Below are positions 6,483 through 12,335 of a DNA stretch of 13,489 nt, in pieces. The translations under genes were made by a program, and so were the position numbers. Below the pieces are notes generated by a model, which searched no databases, was not told the origin of the DNA, and saw only the letters and a list, made by a program, of their open reading frames with translations. Positions within the stretch are counted from its first letter, which is position 1. Each line of letters opens with the position of its first letter. The stretch is from contig MU646390.1 in NCBI GenBank assembly GCA_026770585.1, positions 130,555-144,043 on the forward strand. The letters run 5' to 3'. The DNA is from Baffinella frigidus (taxonomy: Eukaryota; Cryptophyceae; Cryptomonadales; Baffinellaceae).

Positions 6483-6532
6483 ATCCCTGTACCGCGGACG
6501 GAGGGTAATCCCTGTACCGCGGACGGAGGGTA
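6483..6532 (+). repeat. Two perfect 25-bp tandem units
   Basis: ATCCCTGTACCGCGG then ACGGAGGGTA occurs twice back to back (6483-6507 and 6508-6532) without a mismatch, followed by ATCC. Confidence 0.85.
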
Positions 6533-7045
6533 ATCCTACACCGGCTACATTGTTCGTCTCACCTGATGTAGGGTTTTGGGCGGCGGTTGTACTTTGGACC
6601 CCCCTGAGGATCATTATTTAGATAGTTTGTTTTTAGGTGACCTATTGGAAAGGTTTAATTAATGTGCACAAATTCCTTTAGGATAAACCATTTAGGTCCT
6701 TTAGTCTTATTTATTGACACTTATTGACTTTATTCGAAAGTGAGAATGCACGGTGCAAGAATTGAGGCGAGGTTAGGAAAACGTCTGGGTTCTGCACCAG
6801 ATTTTTCCTTCCCAAGAAACTGCCACTACCCATAAGGAGAAACCACGAAGGAGCTTCCCGCACAAGCCCGGCGAACCGGACAGCGTGTCACTCCCCAATG
6901 GCTCCCCGCAGAGCACCCCGTTGCGTGGGGGCCTCTGCCTATTCCATACACAGTTGCCCCGGACTGGGCAAAAATGTATGGACCACTCTCCTTGCGGGCC
7001 ACTCATACCACGCGAGGAGAGCAGAAAACCCCCCCAAACCACCTA
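6533..7045. other. Upstream region of the gene, no features recognised
   Basis: No repeat family of the window appears here, which is unusual for this locus. No TATA box or other core promoter element is convincing. The frames crossing 6773-7131 show no protein-like pattern. It probably contains the promoter of the gene at 7180. Confidence 0.4.
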
Positions 7046-7179
7046 GGCCCTGGTGCTTGCTTTACTCCAGGCGAGGCGGGCCCGCCGAGAAACAAAAACA
7101 TGTCAAAAGTTGCGAAAGTGGACGTTTTTGAGTCAACTCTGTCCTTTCGCGTTCTCCTTTCGTTTTCCAAGCCGTCACC
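7046..7179 (+). promoter_or_regulatory. 5' leader of the gene, with an upstream ATG
   Basis: This stretch is conserved in the leader-only copy (6316-6429) and in the pseudogene (12640-12792 minus), marking it as part of the transcription unit. TGCTTGCTTTACTCCAG resembles a pyrimidine tract plus 3' splice acceptor, so cis- or trans-splicing into the leader is possible. An ATG at 7100 opens a frame (M-S-K-V-A-K-V-D-V-F...) out of frame with the main start 80 bp downstream and running past it to 7261, so it could lower translation of the main frame. The main start has the better context (GTCACCATGG). Confidence 0.5.
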
Positions 7180-7923
7180 ATGGTGCAGTCGACTGAGACC
7201 CTCCATGGTGCCTATGGCACCATCCCGGCCCCTGCGTCGCGGTCCGCCGCCGCGCAGCTGACCCTCCGCAACGTGGGCCCCAAGGTCGTCGCGGTGCTGG
7301 CGCTGGCGGTCATCGCCGTGGCGTGCGTCGCTGGCTTCTCGGGGCAGGCGGGCTCGGTTATGCTTGAGAGCGACGGCAGCATGGCGTCGGTCGCCGACGC
7401 GATCCTCCAGAGCTCTGGTGACGGACTGAAGGATGGGAGCCACATCCCGGCGTCCATCGCGGCGCTCGCGGCGCAGGCTGCGCGGGAGAAGGAGACCGGG
7501 CGCCTGTCTGCGACCGTGGAGCTGCCCGAGATCTCGAAGAAGATGGCCAAGGAGGCCGCTGAGGCCAAGCACGAGATCCAGATCGAGCACCATGTTGACT
7601 ACGCGAAGAAGGCTGCGAAGCGCGCGGCGAAGATGCTCGCGCTGAAGGCGACGCGCGCGTCCAAGAAGGCGGAGAAGGAGCACCTCCACGAGGTTCGCAA
7701 GGAGGAGCACAAGGAGTCGCGCGCGAAGCTCCACGCTAACGAGAAGAAGATCATGCTGATGCACAAGGAGAAGATGGCGGTGGAGGCCAAGGCCAAGCTC
7801 GCGCACAAGTCCAAGGGCAAGGACGTGTGCTCGGCGTGCGGCGTTGACGCCATCTGCCACAAGGTGTGCGCCAAGGCCGAGGCTGTCCGCATGGCCAAGG
7901 CTGCCAAGGCTGCCGCGCACTAA
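7180..7923 (+). CDS. Membrane-anchored Lys/Ala-rich protein of unknown function
   Basis: 247 aa, not recognised as a known family. Residues 1-35 are polar with A-Y-G-T-I-P-A-P-A. A hydrophobic segment at about 36-54 (V-V-A-V-L-A-L-A-V-I-A-V-A-C-V-A-G-F) is a likely single membrane span or uncleaved signal anchor. Residues 55-110 are Ser/Ala/Gly-rich. Residues 118-212 are an extremely Lys/Ala/Glu/His-rich helix, probably coiled coil or extended and nucleic-acid- or polyanion-binding. Near the end C217-x2-C220-x5-C226-x3-C230 could bind a metal or form disulfides, followed by an Ala/Lys tail. The start at 7180 has an excellent context (CACCATGG) and its first 25 codons are conserved in the minus-strand pseudogene. 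Third positions are mostly G or C, unlike the surroundings. No intron is needed. A 338-codon frame on the opposite strand is a GC-bias shadow. Confidence 0.8.
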   Translation: MVQSTETLHGAYGTIPAPASRSAAAQLTLRNVGPKVVAVLALAVIAVACVAGFSGQAGSVMLESDGSMASVADAILQSSGDGLKDGSHIPASIAALAAQAAREKETGRLSATVELPEISKKMAKEAAEAKHEIQIEHHVDYAKKAAKRAAKMLALKATRASKKAEKEHLHEVRKEEHKESRAKLHANEKKIMLMHKEKMAVEAKAKLAHKSKGKDVCSACGVDAICHKVCAKAEAVRMAKAAKAAAH

Positions 7924-8390
7924 GCGTCTCACGGCGCCGTGGACGCCGGGCTCTTGCCGTCGGCGCGGGGAGGGCGCAGGTGGGCGGATGGCGCGCTGCT
8001 GCTGGGTGGAGGCGCGCACGGAAGCTGCGGGAGAGAAGCTGCTGCCCTGTTACAGCGGCGGGGGCGTCCGGTCGTGTGGGGTGTTGGGACCAGGGTTCTG
8101 TCGAGTCGGGCAGGGGTCAGAGGGTCGGGACTGGGGGGGTCGTCTGTGGACGGCAGCGCCTGTTGAGTTGGGCGTGCAGGGGTGGGTGCGATATGTCGGG
8201 AGGGGCAGGGGGGGGGATTGCTCGTGCACGCTTGCTTTGACAGGTTTTGCGATGGGGTTTGCTTGCAGTAAATTCCGGAAAGGAATCCTCGAGGTGACGG
8301 GATCATGTACTCCTAAAAGTAGGCATGGCTTGCCGCGCAAGCTCGCAGTTGTGGAGCAGGCTCTGTCGGGAGACGCATCGCTTGATTTGA
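7924..8390. other. 3' flank of the gene, G-rich, no second gene
   Basis: The strand downstream of the stop is G/T-rich with several G runs (GGGGGGG near 8210). Open frames here on both strands are low-complexity or continuations of shadow frames. No AATAAA is present. The region probably holds the 3' untranslated part of the gene. Confidence 0.4.
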
Positions 8391-8451
8391 ATTCAGAGAA
8401 GGAGCACCGCTGTGCTCCTCTAAGGAGCACAGCTGTGCTCCTTCTCTGAAT
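8391..8451. other. Near-perfect hairpin, 29-bp stem, 3-base loop
   Basis: ATTCAGAGAAGGAGCAC-GC-TGTGCTCCT at 8391-8419 pairs with 8423-8451 with one mismatch. The stem contains its own smaller palindrome, GGAGCACAGCTGTGCTCC. It lies about 470 bp after the stop codon. It could be a tiny foldback element or an RNA structure at the 3' end of the transcript; there is no trailing T run, so it is not a simple terminator. Confidence 0.75.
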
Positions 8452-8606
8452 GCTAGCTCTGCCCCAGTCGGGTTGGCAGACTATTTTCGAGTTGACATGC
8501 TGGGTGTGTGCTAAAAATCCGTCAACTTTGGAGCGGAAAAGAGCCCGGCCTCACCAAATTGGTGAGACGAAATAGACAGCTAGGAATTGTCGGGGCCGCG
8601 CACAGC
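8452..8606. other. Non-coding stretch
   Basis: Nothing recognised except a small palindrome CTCACCAAATTGGTGAG near 8550. Confidence 0.4.
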
Positions 8607-8720
8607 TACAGGGGTACCTCGCTCATAAGAAAACTCCTCCACCTAGGACCCTACAGTAGGACTGTGCCTAGGGCCCTATGTTGGTCCTAGGGGGGGGGCG
8701 GTTTCTTATGAGCGAGGTAC
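8607..8720. mobile_element. Family A MITE, right tip fused to next copy
   Basis: TACAGGGGTACCTCGCTCAT at the left. At the right GAGCGAGGTAC runs straight into CAGGGG of the next element, so the CCCCTG tip is missing and the two share a GTAC. Confidence 0.85.
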
Positions 8721-8827
8721 AGGGGTGCCTCGCTCATAAGAAACACCCACCCCCCTAGGACTCTACAGTAGGGCCCTATGGTGATCCTAGGGGGGTGGGC
8801 GTTTCTTATGAGCGAGGTACCCCTGTA
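8718..8827. mobile_element. Family A MITE, core shortened
   Basis: TACAGGGGTGCCTCGCTCAT to CTTATGAGCGAGGTACCCCT-GTA. The core lacks the CCTATGCCTAGG part. The tip CCCCTGTA is doubled (8820-8834). Confidence 0.85.
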
Positions 8828-8915
8828 CCCCTGTACATGCACAGAGAGAGCCGAGCGCCAGGACACCGTGCGAGTTTTCAGGGAGACAGGTGGCCTGCCT
8901 GTCGCGATGCGGGCC

Positions 8916-9037
8916 TACAGGGGTACCTCGCTCATAAGAAACTGCCCCCCCCCCTACGACCACCGTAGGACCCTAGACATGGTCCTACTGTAGGGTCCTA
9001 GGGGGAGGCAGTTTCTTATGAGCGAGGTACCCCTGTA
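8916..9037. mobile_element. Family A MITE, core in opposite orientation
   Basis: TA-CAGGGGTACCTCGCTCATAA to TTATGAGCGAGGTACCCCTG-TA. The core reads ACCACCGTAGGACCCTAGAC and ATGGTCCTACTGTAGGGTCC, the reverse complement of most other copies, showing insertion in the other direction. TA at both ends. Confidence 0.85.
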
Positions 9038-9112
9038 TCTCACGGCCCTCCTCTGATGGTGCTCACACACCACCGAGTGAGGACCTGCGTGGGGCAGGCC
9101 CGCCTCGGGAGC

Positions 9113-9185
9113 TACATGAATTGCACACCCCAAACTCTTGCCTTTCCAAGAGCCCCGACAACTCCCGAGGCAGGCGTATCCAATA
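9113..9185 (+). repeat. Repeat H copy 1, left of a 73-bp direct repeat pair
   Basis: TACATGAATTGCACACCCCA ... GGCAGGCGTATCCAATA appears unchanged by eye at 9306-9378, on the other side of a family A element. The unit begins and ends with TA. Confidence 0.85.
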
Positions 9186-9307
9186 CAGGGGTACCTCGCT
9201 CATAAGAAACCGCTCCCCCCTAGAGGACCCTACAGTAGGGCTATGCCTCGGGCCCTATGGAGGTCCTAGGAGGGGGGGCGGTTTCTTATGAGCGAGGTAC
9301 CCCTGTA
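9184..9307. mobile_element. Family A MITE between two H repeats
   Basis: TA-CAGGGGTACCTCGCTCATAA to TTATGAGCGAGGTACCCCTG-TA, with core CCCTACAGTAGGGCTATGCC. It sits exactly between the two 73-bp H repeats. Confidence 0.9.
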
Positions 9308-9378
9308 CATGAATTGCACACCCCAAACTCTTGCCTTTCCAAGAGCCCCGACAACTCCCGAGGCAGGCGTATCCAATA
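9306..9378 (+). repeat. Repeat H copy 2
   Basis: Second unchanged 73-bp unit, followed by GCTCCAATA and element G. Confidence 0.85.
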
Positions 9379-9387
9379 GCTCCAATA

Positions 9388-9558
9388 CAGGGGTATCTGG
9401 GCTAAATAACACGGGTGCTCCGACGTCGGTCGGTGTCTGTTTTCTTAAATTAGCACGAGAGGGTGGACTCAACGCAAGATTTAGTAAACCCTCTGGTACT
9501 AAATTAAGAAAACGGGAAGCCCGAATCCGGCCTGTGTTCTTAAGCCCAGATACCCCTG
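9388..9558. mobile_element. Element G, foldback MITE sharing its tip with family A
   Basis: Outer ends CAGGGGTATCTGGGCT (left) and AGCCCAGATACCCCTG (right, with the next base changed) form inverted repeats. Further in, TTTTCTTAAATTAG pairs with CTAAATTAAGAAAA, and AGAGGGT with ACCCTCT. The first eight bases CAGGGGTA are those of family A, yet the rest differs. TA flanks the left; the right is AA. Confidence 0.8.
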
Positions 9559-9655
9559 AATTGCACCCCCCAAACTCTTGCCCATCCAAGAGCTCCGACA
9601 ACTCCCGAGGCGGGCTTATCCAATAGCTCCAATATCTCCCGAGGCGGGCCTTTTC
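9559..9655 (+). repeat. Repeat H copy 3, diverged
   Basis: AATTGCACCCCCCAAACTCT, GCCCATCCAAGAGCTCCGAC, AACTCCCGAGGCGGGCTTAT and CCAATAGCTCCAATA, then a partial extra unit CTCCCGAGGCGGGCC. Closer to the inverted copy at 5213 than copies 1 and 2 are. Confidence 0.8.
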
Positions 9656-9713
9656 AGCTACTCCTCACGGCCCGCCCCTCAGGAAGCCGGGAACCTGATG
9701 TACATGGAGGTGA

Positions 9714-9818
9714 TACCCCTTAAGTGCCCAGGCCCTCAAATTTGTAGGCCAAGAGGTCCTAGGCAGGTCCTAGGGTCCTACGGTAGGGCGTATGAGCCTA
9801 CTGGGCACTTAAGGGTTA
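9714..9818. mobile_element. Family B MITE, complete, 105 bp
   Basis: CCCTTAAGTGCCCAG (9717-9731) and CTGGGCACTTAAGGG (9801-9815) are perfect 15-bp ends with TA nearby on both sides. Both ends carry the same G-to-C change relative to the copy at 1163, so the ends have co-evolved or been converted. Confidence 0.85.
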
Positions 9819-9944
9819 TATAAGAAATAGACCGATCATAGTCTGGCAATGGCACGGGTTAGGCAATAACGGCGAACCCTCTTTAGCAAATTCAGTAATC
9901 AGTGATCAGACAACTGCGAGCGCCGCGATGGAAGGTGGGATGTG
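9819..9944. other. Non-coding stretch
   Basis: No feature recognised. Confidence 0.4.
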
Positions 9945-10030
9945 GCTCGTCTGGGGATATTACCCCATAGGATGACCAGAGTGACTTTACACAGGTCACG
10001 TCCACTACTAGGACATATAGGGAGCTCGTG
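9945..10030 (-). repeat. Dispersed repeat J, copy 2, inverted
   Basis: CTGGGGATATTACCCCATAG, GATGACCAGAGTGACTTTAC, ACAGGTCACGTCCACTA is the reverse complement of the copy at 3531. It is followed within about 20 bp by a family C arm. Confidence 0.7.
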
Positions 10031-10050
10031 TCGTTCGTGTGGCCTCCAGA

Positions 10051-10172
10051 CGAGCCTCTGCACTGGAGAGCGAAACGCGATCCGAGAGCAAAAATGCTTT
10101 CTCTGCAGATCCCTTCTACGGAACGGCGTGTCGTTGGCATATGTTGGGAGAAATTAAAACCTGAAAGACCTT
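10051..10172 (+). mobile_element. Family C element, second subtype, single arm
   Basis: CGAGCCTCTGCACTGGAGAG, CGAAACGCGATCCGAGAGC, TCCCTTCTACGGAACGGCG, TGTCGTTGGCATATGTTGGG, then AAAACCTGAAAGACCTTAAG. It is the opposite-strand match of 6143-6266. Confidence 0.75.
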
Positions 10173-10191
10173 AAGTACATGAACAGGGGTA

Positions 10192-10304
10192 CCTCGCTCG
10201 TAAGAAAACGCCTTCCCCTAGGATCCTACGGTAGGCCTATGCCTAGGGTCCTATGGTGGTCCTAGGGGGGGGGGGCAGTTTCTTATGTGCGAGGTGCCCC
10301 TGTA
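10192..10304. mobile_element. Family A MITE, full length
   Basis: AACAGGGGTACCTCGCTCGT to CTTATGTGCGAGGTGCCCCT-GTA. The core is CCTACGGTAGGCCTATGCC; several substitutions in both terminal repeats. Confidence 0.85.
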
Positions 10305-10319
10305 GTGTGGCCGACGAGT

Positions 10320-10381
10320 ACCGGCGAAGACTACCGATCAGGTTTTAAGCACCGGCGAAGGCTACACATCATTTTTTAACC
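10320..10381 (+). repeat. 31-bp imperfect tandem pair
   Basis: ACCGGCGAAG-CTAC occurs at the start of two consecutive 31-bp units (10320 and 10351), which then drift apart in AT-rich sequence. Confidence 0.6.
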
Positions 10382-10424
10382 AACAAACTGGTAGTTTGGG
10401 CCAGTTTGTTTGTTAAAAAAATGA
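10369..10424. other. AT-rich hairpin, stem about 23 bp
   Basis: TCATTTTTTAAC-CAACAAACTGG pairs with CCAGTTTGTTTGTTAAAAAAATGA over a 9-base loop, with small bulges. It lies just before repeat F copy 3. Confidence 0.7.
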
Positions 10425-10429
10425 CAAGA

Positions 10430-10509
10430 CTCACACACCAGCCAGTTTCAGTTTTCAACAAAAATGGGACTTATGAGACTGGTAGATTGGTTCTCGTCGG
10501 TCACACTGC
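10430..10509 (+). repeat. Dispersed repeat F, copy 3
   Basis: CACACACCAGCCAGTTTCAG, TTTTCAACAAAAATGGG, GAGACTGGTAGATTGGTTCT and CGTCGGTCACACT follow the order of the copy at 3990-4115. Confidence 0.65.
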
Positions 10510-10627
10510 AGAGGTACCTCGCTCATGAGAAACAGCCTCCCCCTAGGACCCTACGGTAGTACTATGCCTAGGGCCCTACGGTAGTCCTAGGGGGAGAGTG
10601 TTTTCTTATGAGCGAGGTACCCCTGTA
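10507..10627. mobile_element. Family A MITE, full length
   Basis: CAGAGGTACCTCGCTCATGA to CTTATGAGCGAGGTACCCCT-GTA, core CCCTACGGTAGTACTATGCC. Its right TA is also the left TA of the next copy. Confidence 0.85.
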
Positions 10628-10845
10628 CAGGGACACCTTGCTCATAAGAAAACGCCCCCGCCCCCTAGGACCATTTTATCTCCTCTGGGTTTTGATTTCG
10701 CCCAACATAGCCCAACGACCCCCCTTTCCGTAGAAAAGATCTGCATAAAAAGCATTTTTGCTTTCGGATCGCTAGGGCCCCAGGCATAGCCCTACTGTAG
10801 GGTCCTAGAGGGGGCGCGTTTTCTTATGAGTGAGGTACCCCTGTA
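10626..10845. mobile_element. Family A MITE carrying a nested family C arm
   Basis: Left half TACAGGGACACCTTGCTCAT to CCTAGGACC at about 10675; right half TAGGGCCCCAGGCATAGCCC to GTGAGGTACCCCTGTA at 10845. A family C arm lies between. Its right end abuts pseudogene sequence. Confidence 0.8.
10676..10771 (-). mobile_element. Family C element, second subtype, nested in family A
   Basis: TCCTCTGGGTTTTGATTTC, GCCCAACATAGCCCAACGAC, TTTCCGTAGAAAAGATCTGC and GCTTTCGGATCGC match the arms at 6143 and 10051. It splits the family A core, as happens independently at 1405-1530. Confidence 0.75.
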
Positions 10846-10895
10846 GTGACCAGCGCTCGGGAGGATCGAGCGACGCCATGCTGCCGTCGTCCTCA

Positions 10896-11110
10896 CTACG
10901 GGGGAGAGCTAGTTAGCAACCGATCGGATAGAGTTATCTTGCGGTTGCACTATCCGATCGGTTGCCAACTAGCTCTCCCTACCTTATCGTGCGGTTGCAC
11001 TCGCCGTCAAAGTCAGTTATTTGTGGGCCTCTCCGGCAACTTTTTCCGATTTGAATGAAAAATAATAGAAAGACGCTGGGCGTAAAATGACATGTAGCTC
11101 TCCCGCGTAG
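10896..11110. mobile_element. Element D, 215 bp, 16-bp ends, inserted in the pseudogene
   Basis: CTACGGGGGAGAGCTA at 10896-10911 and TAGCTCTCCCGCGTAG at 11095-11110 are inverted with one mismatch. An internal inverted copy of the left end at 10950-10979 makes a 30-bp hairpin around CCGATCGG. Host sequence resumes after a repeated CA, so the target duplication appears to be 2 bp. No coding capacity. Confidence 0.8.
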
Positions 11111-11177
11111 CAAGCACAACTGAGCCCGCCTGCCCCAGCGCTCTGGAGGATCTAGCGACGCCATGCTGCCGTCGGTC

Positions 11178-11317
11178 GATCTCATACGCAAACACTTAAA
11201 AATTGTAAACTGGACTCAATGATTCAATGAAATTTACTACCTATAATATTAAAGCAAACGTGTGGTAATTTTGATTGAAACCCAGTTTATAAATTATGGG
11301 TGTTTCCATGTGAGATC
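11178..11317. mobile_element. Family E element, 140 bp, inserted in the pseudogene
   Basis: GATCTCATACGCAAACAC at the left and GTGTTTCCATGTGAGATC at the right, with AAACTGG/CCAGTTT further in, form imperfect ends of about 36 bp. Internal AAATTTACTAC and CAAACGTGT-GTAA identify it as a diverged, shorter relative of 3240-3417. Confidence 0.8.
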
Positions 11318-11345
11318 CCTACAGTAGGGCTATGCCTAGGGCCCT
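11318..11345. mobile_element. Family A core fragment
   Basis: CCTACAGTAGGGCTATGCC and TAGGGCCCT without either terminal repeat, next to element E. Confidence 0.65.
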
Positions 11346-11437
11346 CAAGGATTGAGAGCCCTCAAGCACAGCCGAGCCCGCCTGCCCCAAAAAGCTTCTT
11401 GGGGCTTGTGACGTCGCCACGCACGCGACCGCGACGA

Positions 11438-12078
11438 CAGGGGCACCTCGCTCATAAGAAACTGCACCCCCCCTACAGAGGTACCTCGCTCACAAGAAAT
11501 TGCACCCCCCTAGGGCCACCATAGGGCCCTAGGCATGGGCCTACTGTAGGGTCCTAGGGGGAGGCGGTTTCTTATCAGCGAGGTACCCCTGTAGGGCCAC
11601 CATAGGGCCCTAGGCATGGGCCTACTGTAGGGTCCTAGGGGGAGGCGGTTTCTTATGAGCGAGGTACCCCATGTAGGGCCACCATAGGGCCCTAGGCATG
11701 GGCCTACTGTAGGGTCCTAGGGGGAGGCGGTTTCTTGTGAGCGAGGTACCCCTGTAGGGCCACCATAGGGCCCTAGGCATGGGCCTACTGTAGGGTCCTA
11801 GGGGGAGGCGTTTTCTTATGAGCAAGGTACCCCTGTAGGGCCACCATAGAGCCCTAGGCATGGGCCTACTGTAGGGTCCTAGGGGGAGGCGGTTTCTTAT
11901 GAGCAAGGTACCCCTGTAGGGCCACCATAGAGCCCTAGGCATGGGCCTACTGTAGGGTCCTAGGGGGAGGCGGTTTCTTATGAGCGAGGTACCCCTGTAG
12001 GGCCACCATAGGGCCCTAGGCATGGGCCTACTGTAGGGTCCTAGGGGGAGGCGGTTTCTTATGAGCGAGGTACCCCTG
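11438..12078. repeat. Family A element expanded into an 81-bp tandem array
   Basis: A truncated left end (11438-11473) and a second left end (11474 onward) are followed by seven copies of an 81-bp unit starting at 11511, 11592, 11674, 11755, 11836, 11917 and 11998. One unit is 82 bp from an extra base. Each is the family A core plus right end: TAGGGCCACCATAGGGCCCT ... TTATGAGCGAGGTACCCCTG. Units differ by one to three bases. The host pseudogene continues on both sides after a repeated GA (GA-CAGGGG ... CCCCTG-GA), so the array grew from one inserted element. Because 81 is a multiple of three, an open frame of 27-codon repeats crosses it; I do not consider it a gene. Confidence 0.9.
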
Positions 12079-12098
12079 GACCGCCAGCGCCAGCACCG

Positions 12099-12173
12099 GG
12101 TCCTTTTTAGGTCCTCTAGGTTCTTCGAGCTCCCAACATAGGCGGACATTGGAACTTATCTGCATAAAAGCCA
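12099..12173 (-). mobile_element. Family C arm inserted in the pseudogene
   Basis: GGTCCTTTTTAGGTCCTCTA, GGTTCTTCGAGCTCCCAACA, TAGGCGGACATTGGAACTTA, then CTGCATAAAAG. Host sequence CAGCACCG ends at 12098 and resumes at about 12174 (CGACGACC). Confidence 0.8.
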
Positions 12174-12188
12174 CGACGACCTCGGGGC

Positions 12189-12291
12189 GCTGGTGTGATG
12201 CGAAAGGGAGCATGGCTTTTCTGCAGGATAAGTTCCGGAGTCCGCCTATGGTGGGAGTTAAAAAAACATAAAGGACCTCAAAGACCTAAAG
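12189..12291 (+). mobile_element. Family C arm, opposite orientation, 15 bp from the previous one
   Basis: GGTGTGATGCGAAAGGGAGC, ATGGCTTTTCTGCAGGATAA, GTTCCGGAGTCCGCCTATGG, then AAAGGACCTCAAAGACCTAA. Between this arm and the previous one lie only about 15 bases, and these match the host gene at exactly the expected place. Confidence 0.8.
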
Positions 12292-12335
12292 GGCCCATGT
12301 TGCGGAGGGTCAGCTACGCGGCGGCGGAGAGAAGT

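Noticed and set aside
7003-8019. 338-codon open frame on the minus strand opposite the gene
   Set aside because: Its Arg/Leu/His-rich composition is what a GC-rich third-position bias gives on the opposite strand, and it extends through the leader and 3' flank without protein-like features.
10490-10510. Further extension of the pseudogene left of 10626 (TCGTCGGTCAC)
   Set aside because: The same words occur in repeat F at 4098-4112, so this belongs to repeat F.
11511-12078. CRISPR array
   Set aside because: Units are contiguous 81-bp repeats with no unique spacers, derived from a transposon end, in a eukaryote-like context.
11622-12149. 175-codon open frame on the minus strand made of a repeating 27-residue motif
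   Set aside because: It is the 81-bp satellite read through; 81 is divisible by three, so the frame stays open by arithmetic. Similar peptides (R-G-T-S-L-I-R-N, L-A-H-K-K) appear wherever family A elements are translated.
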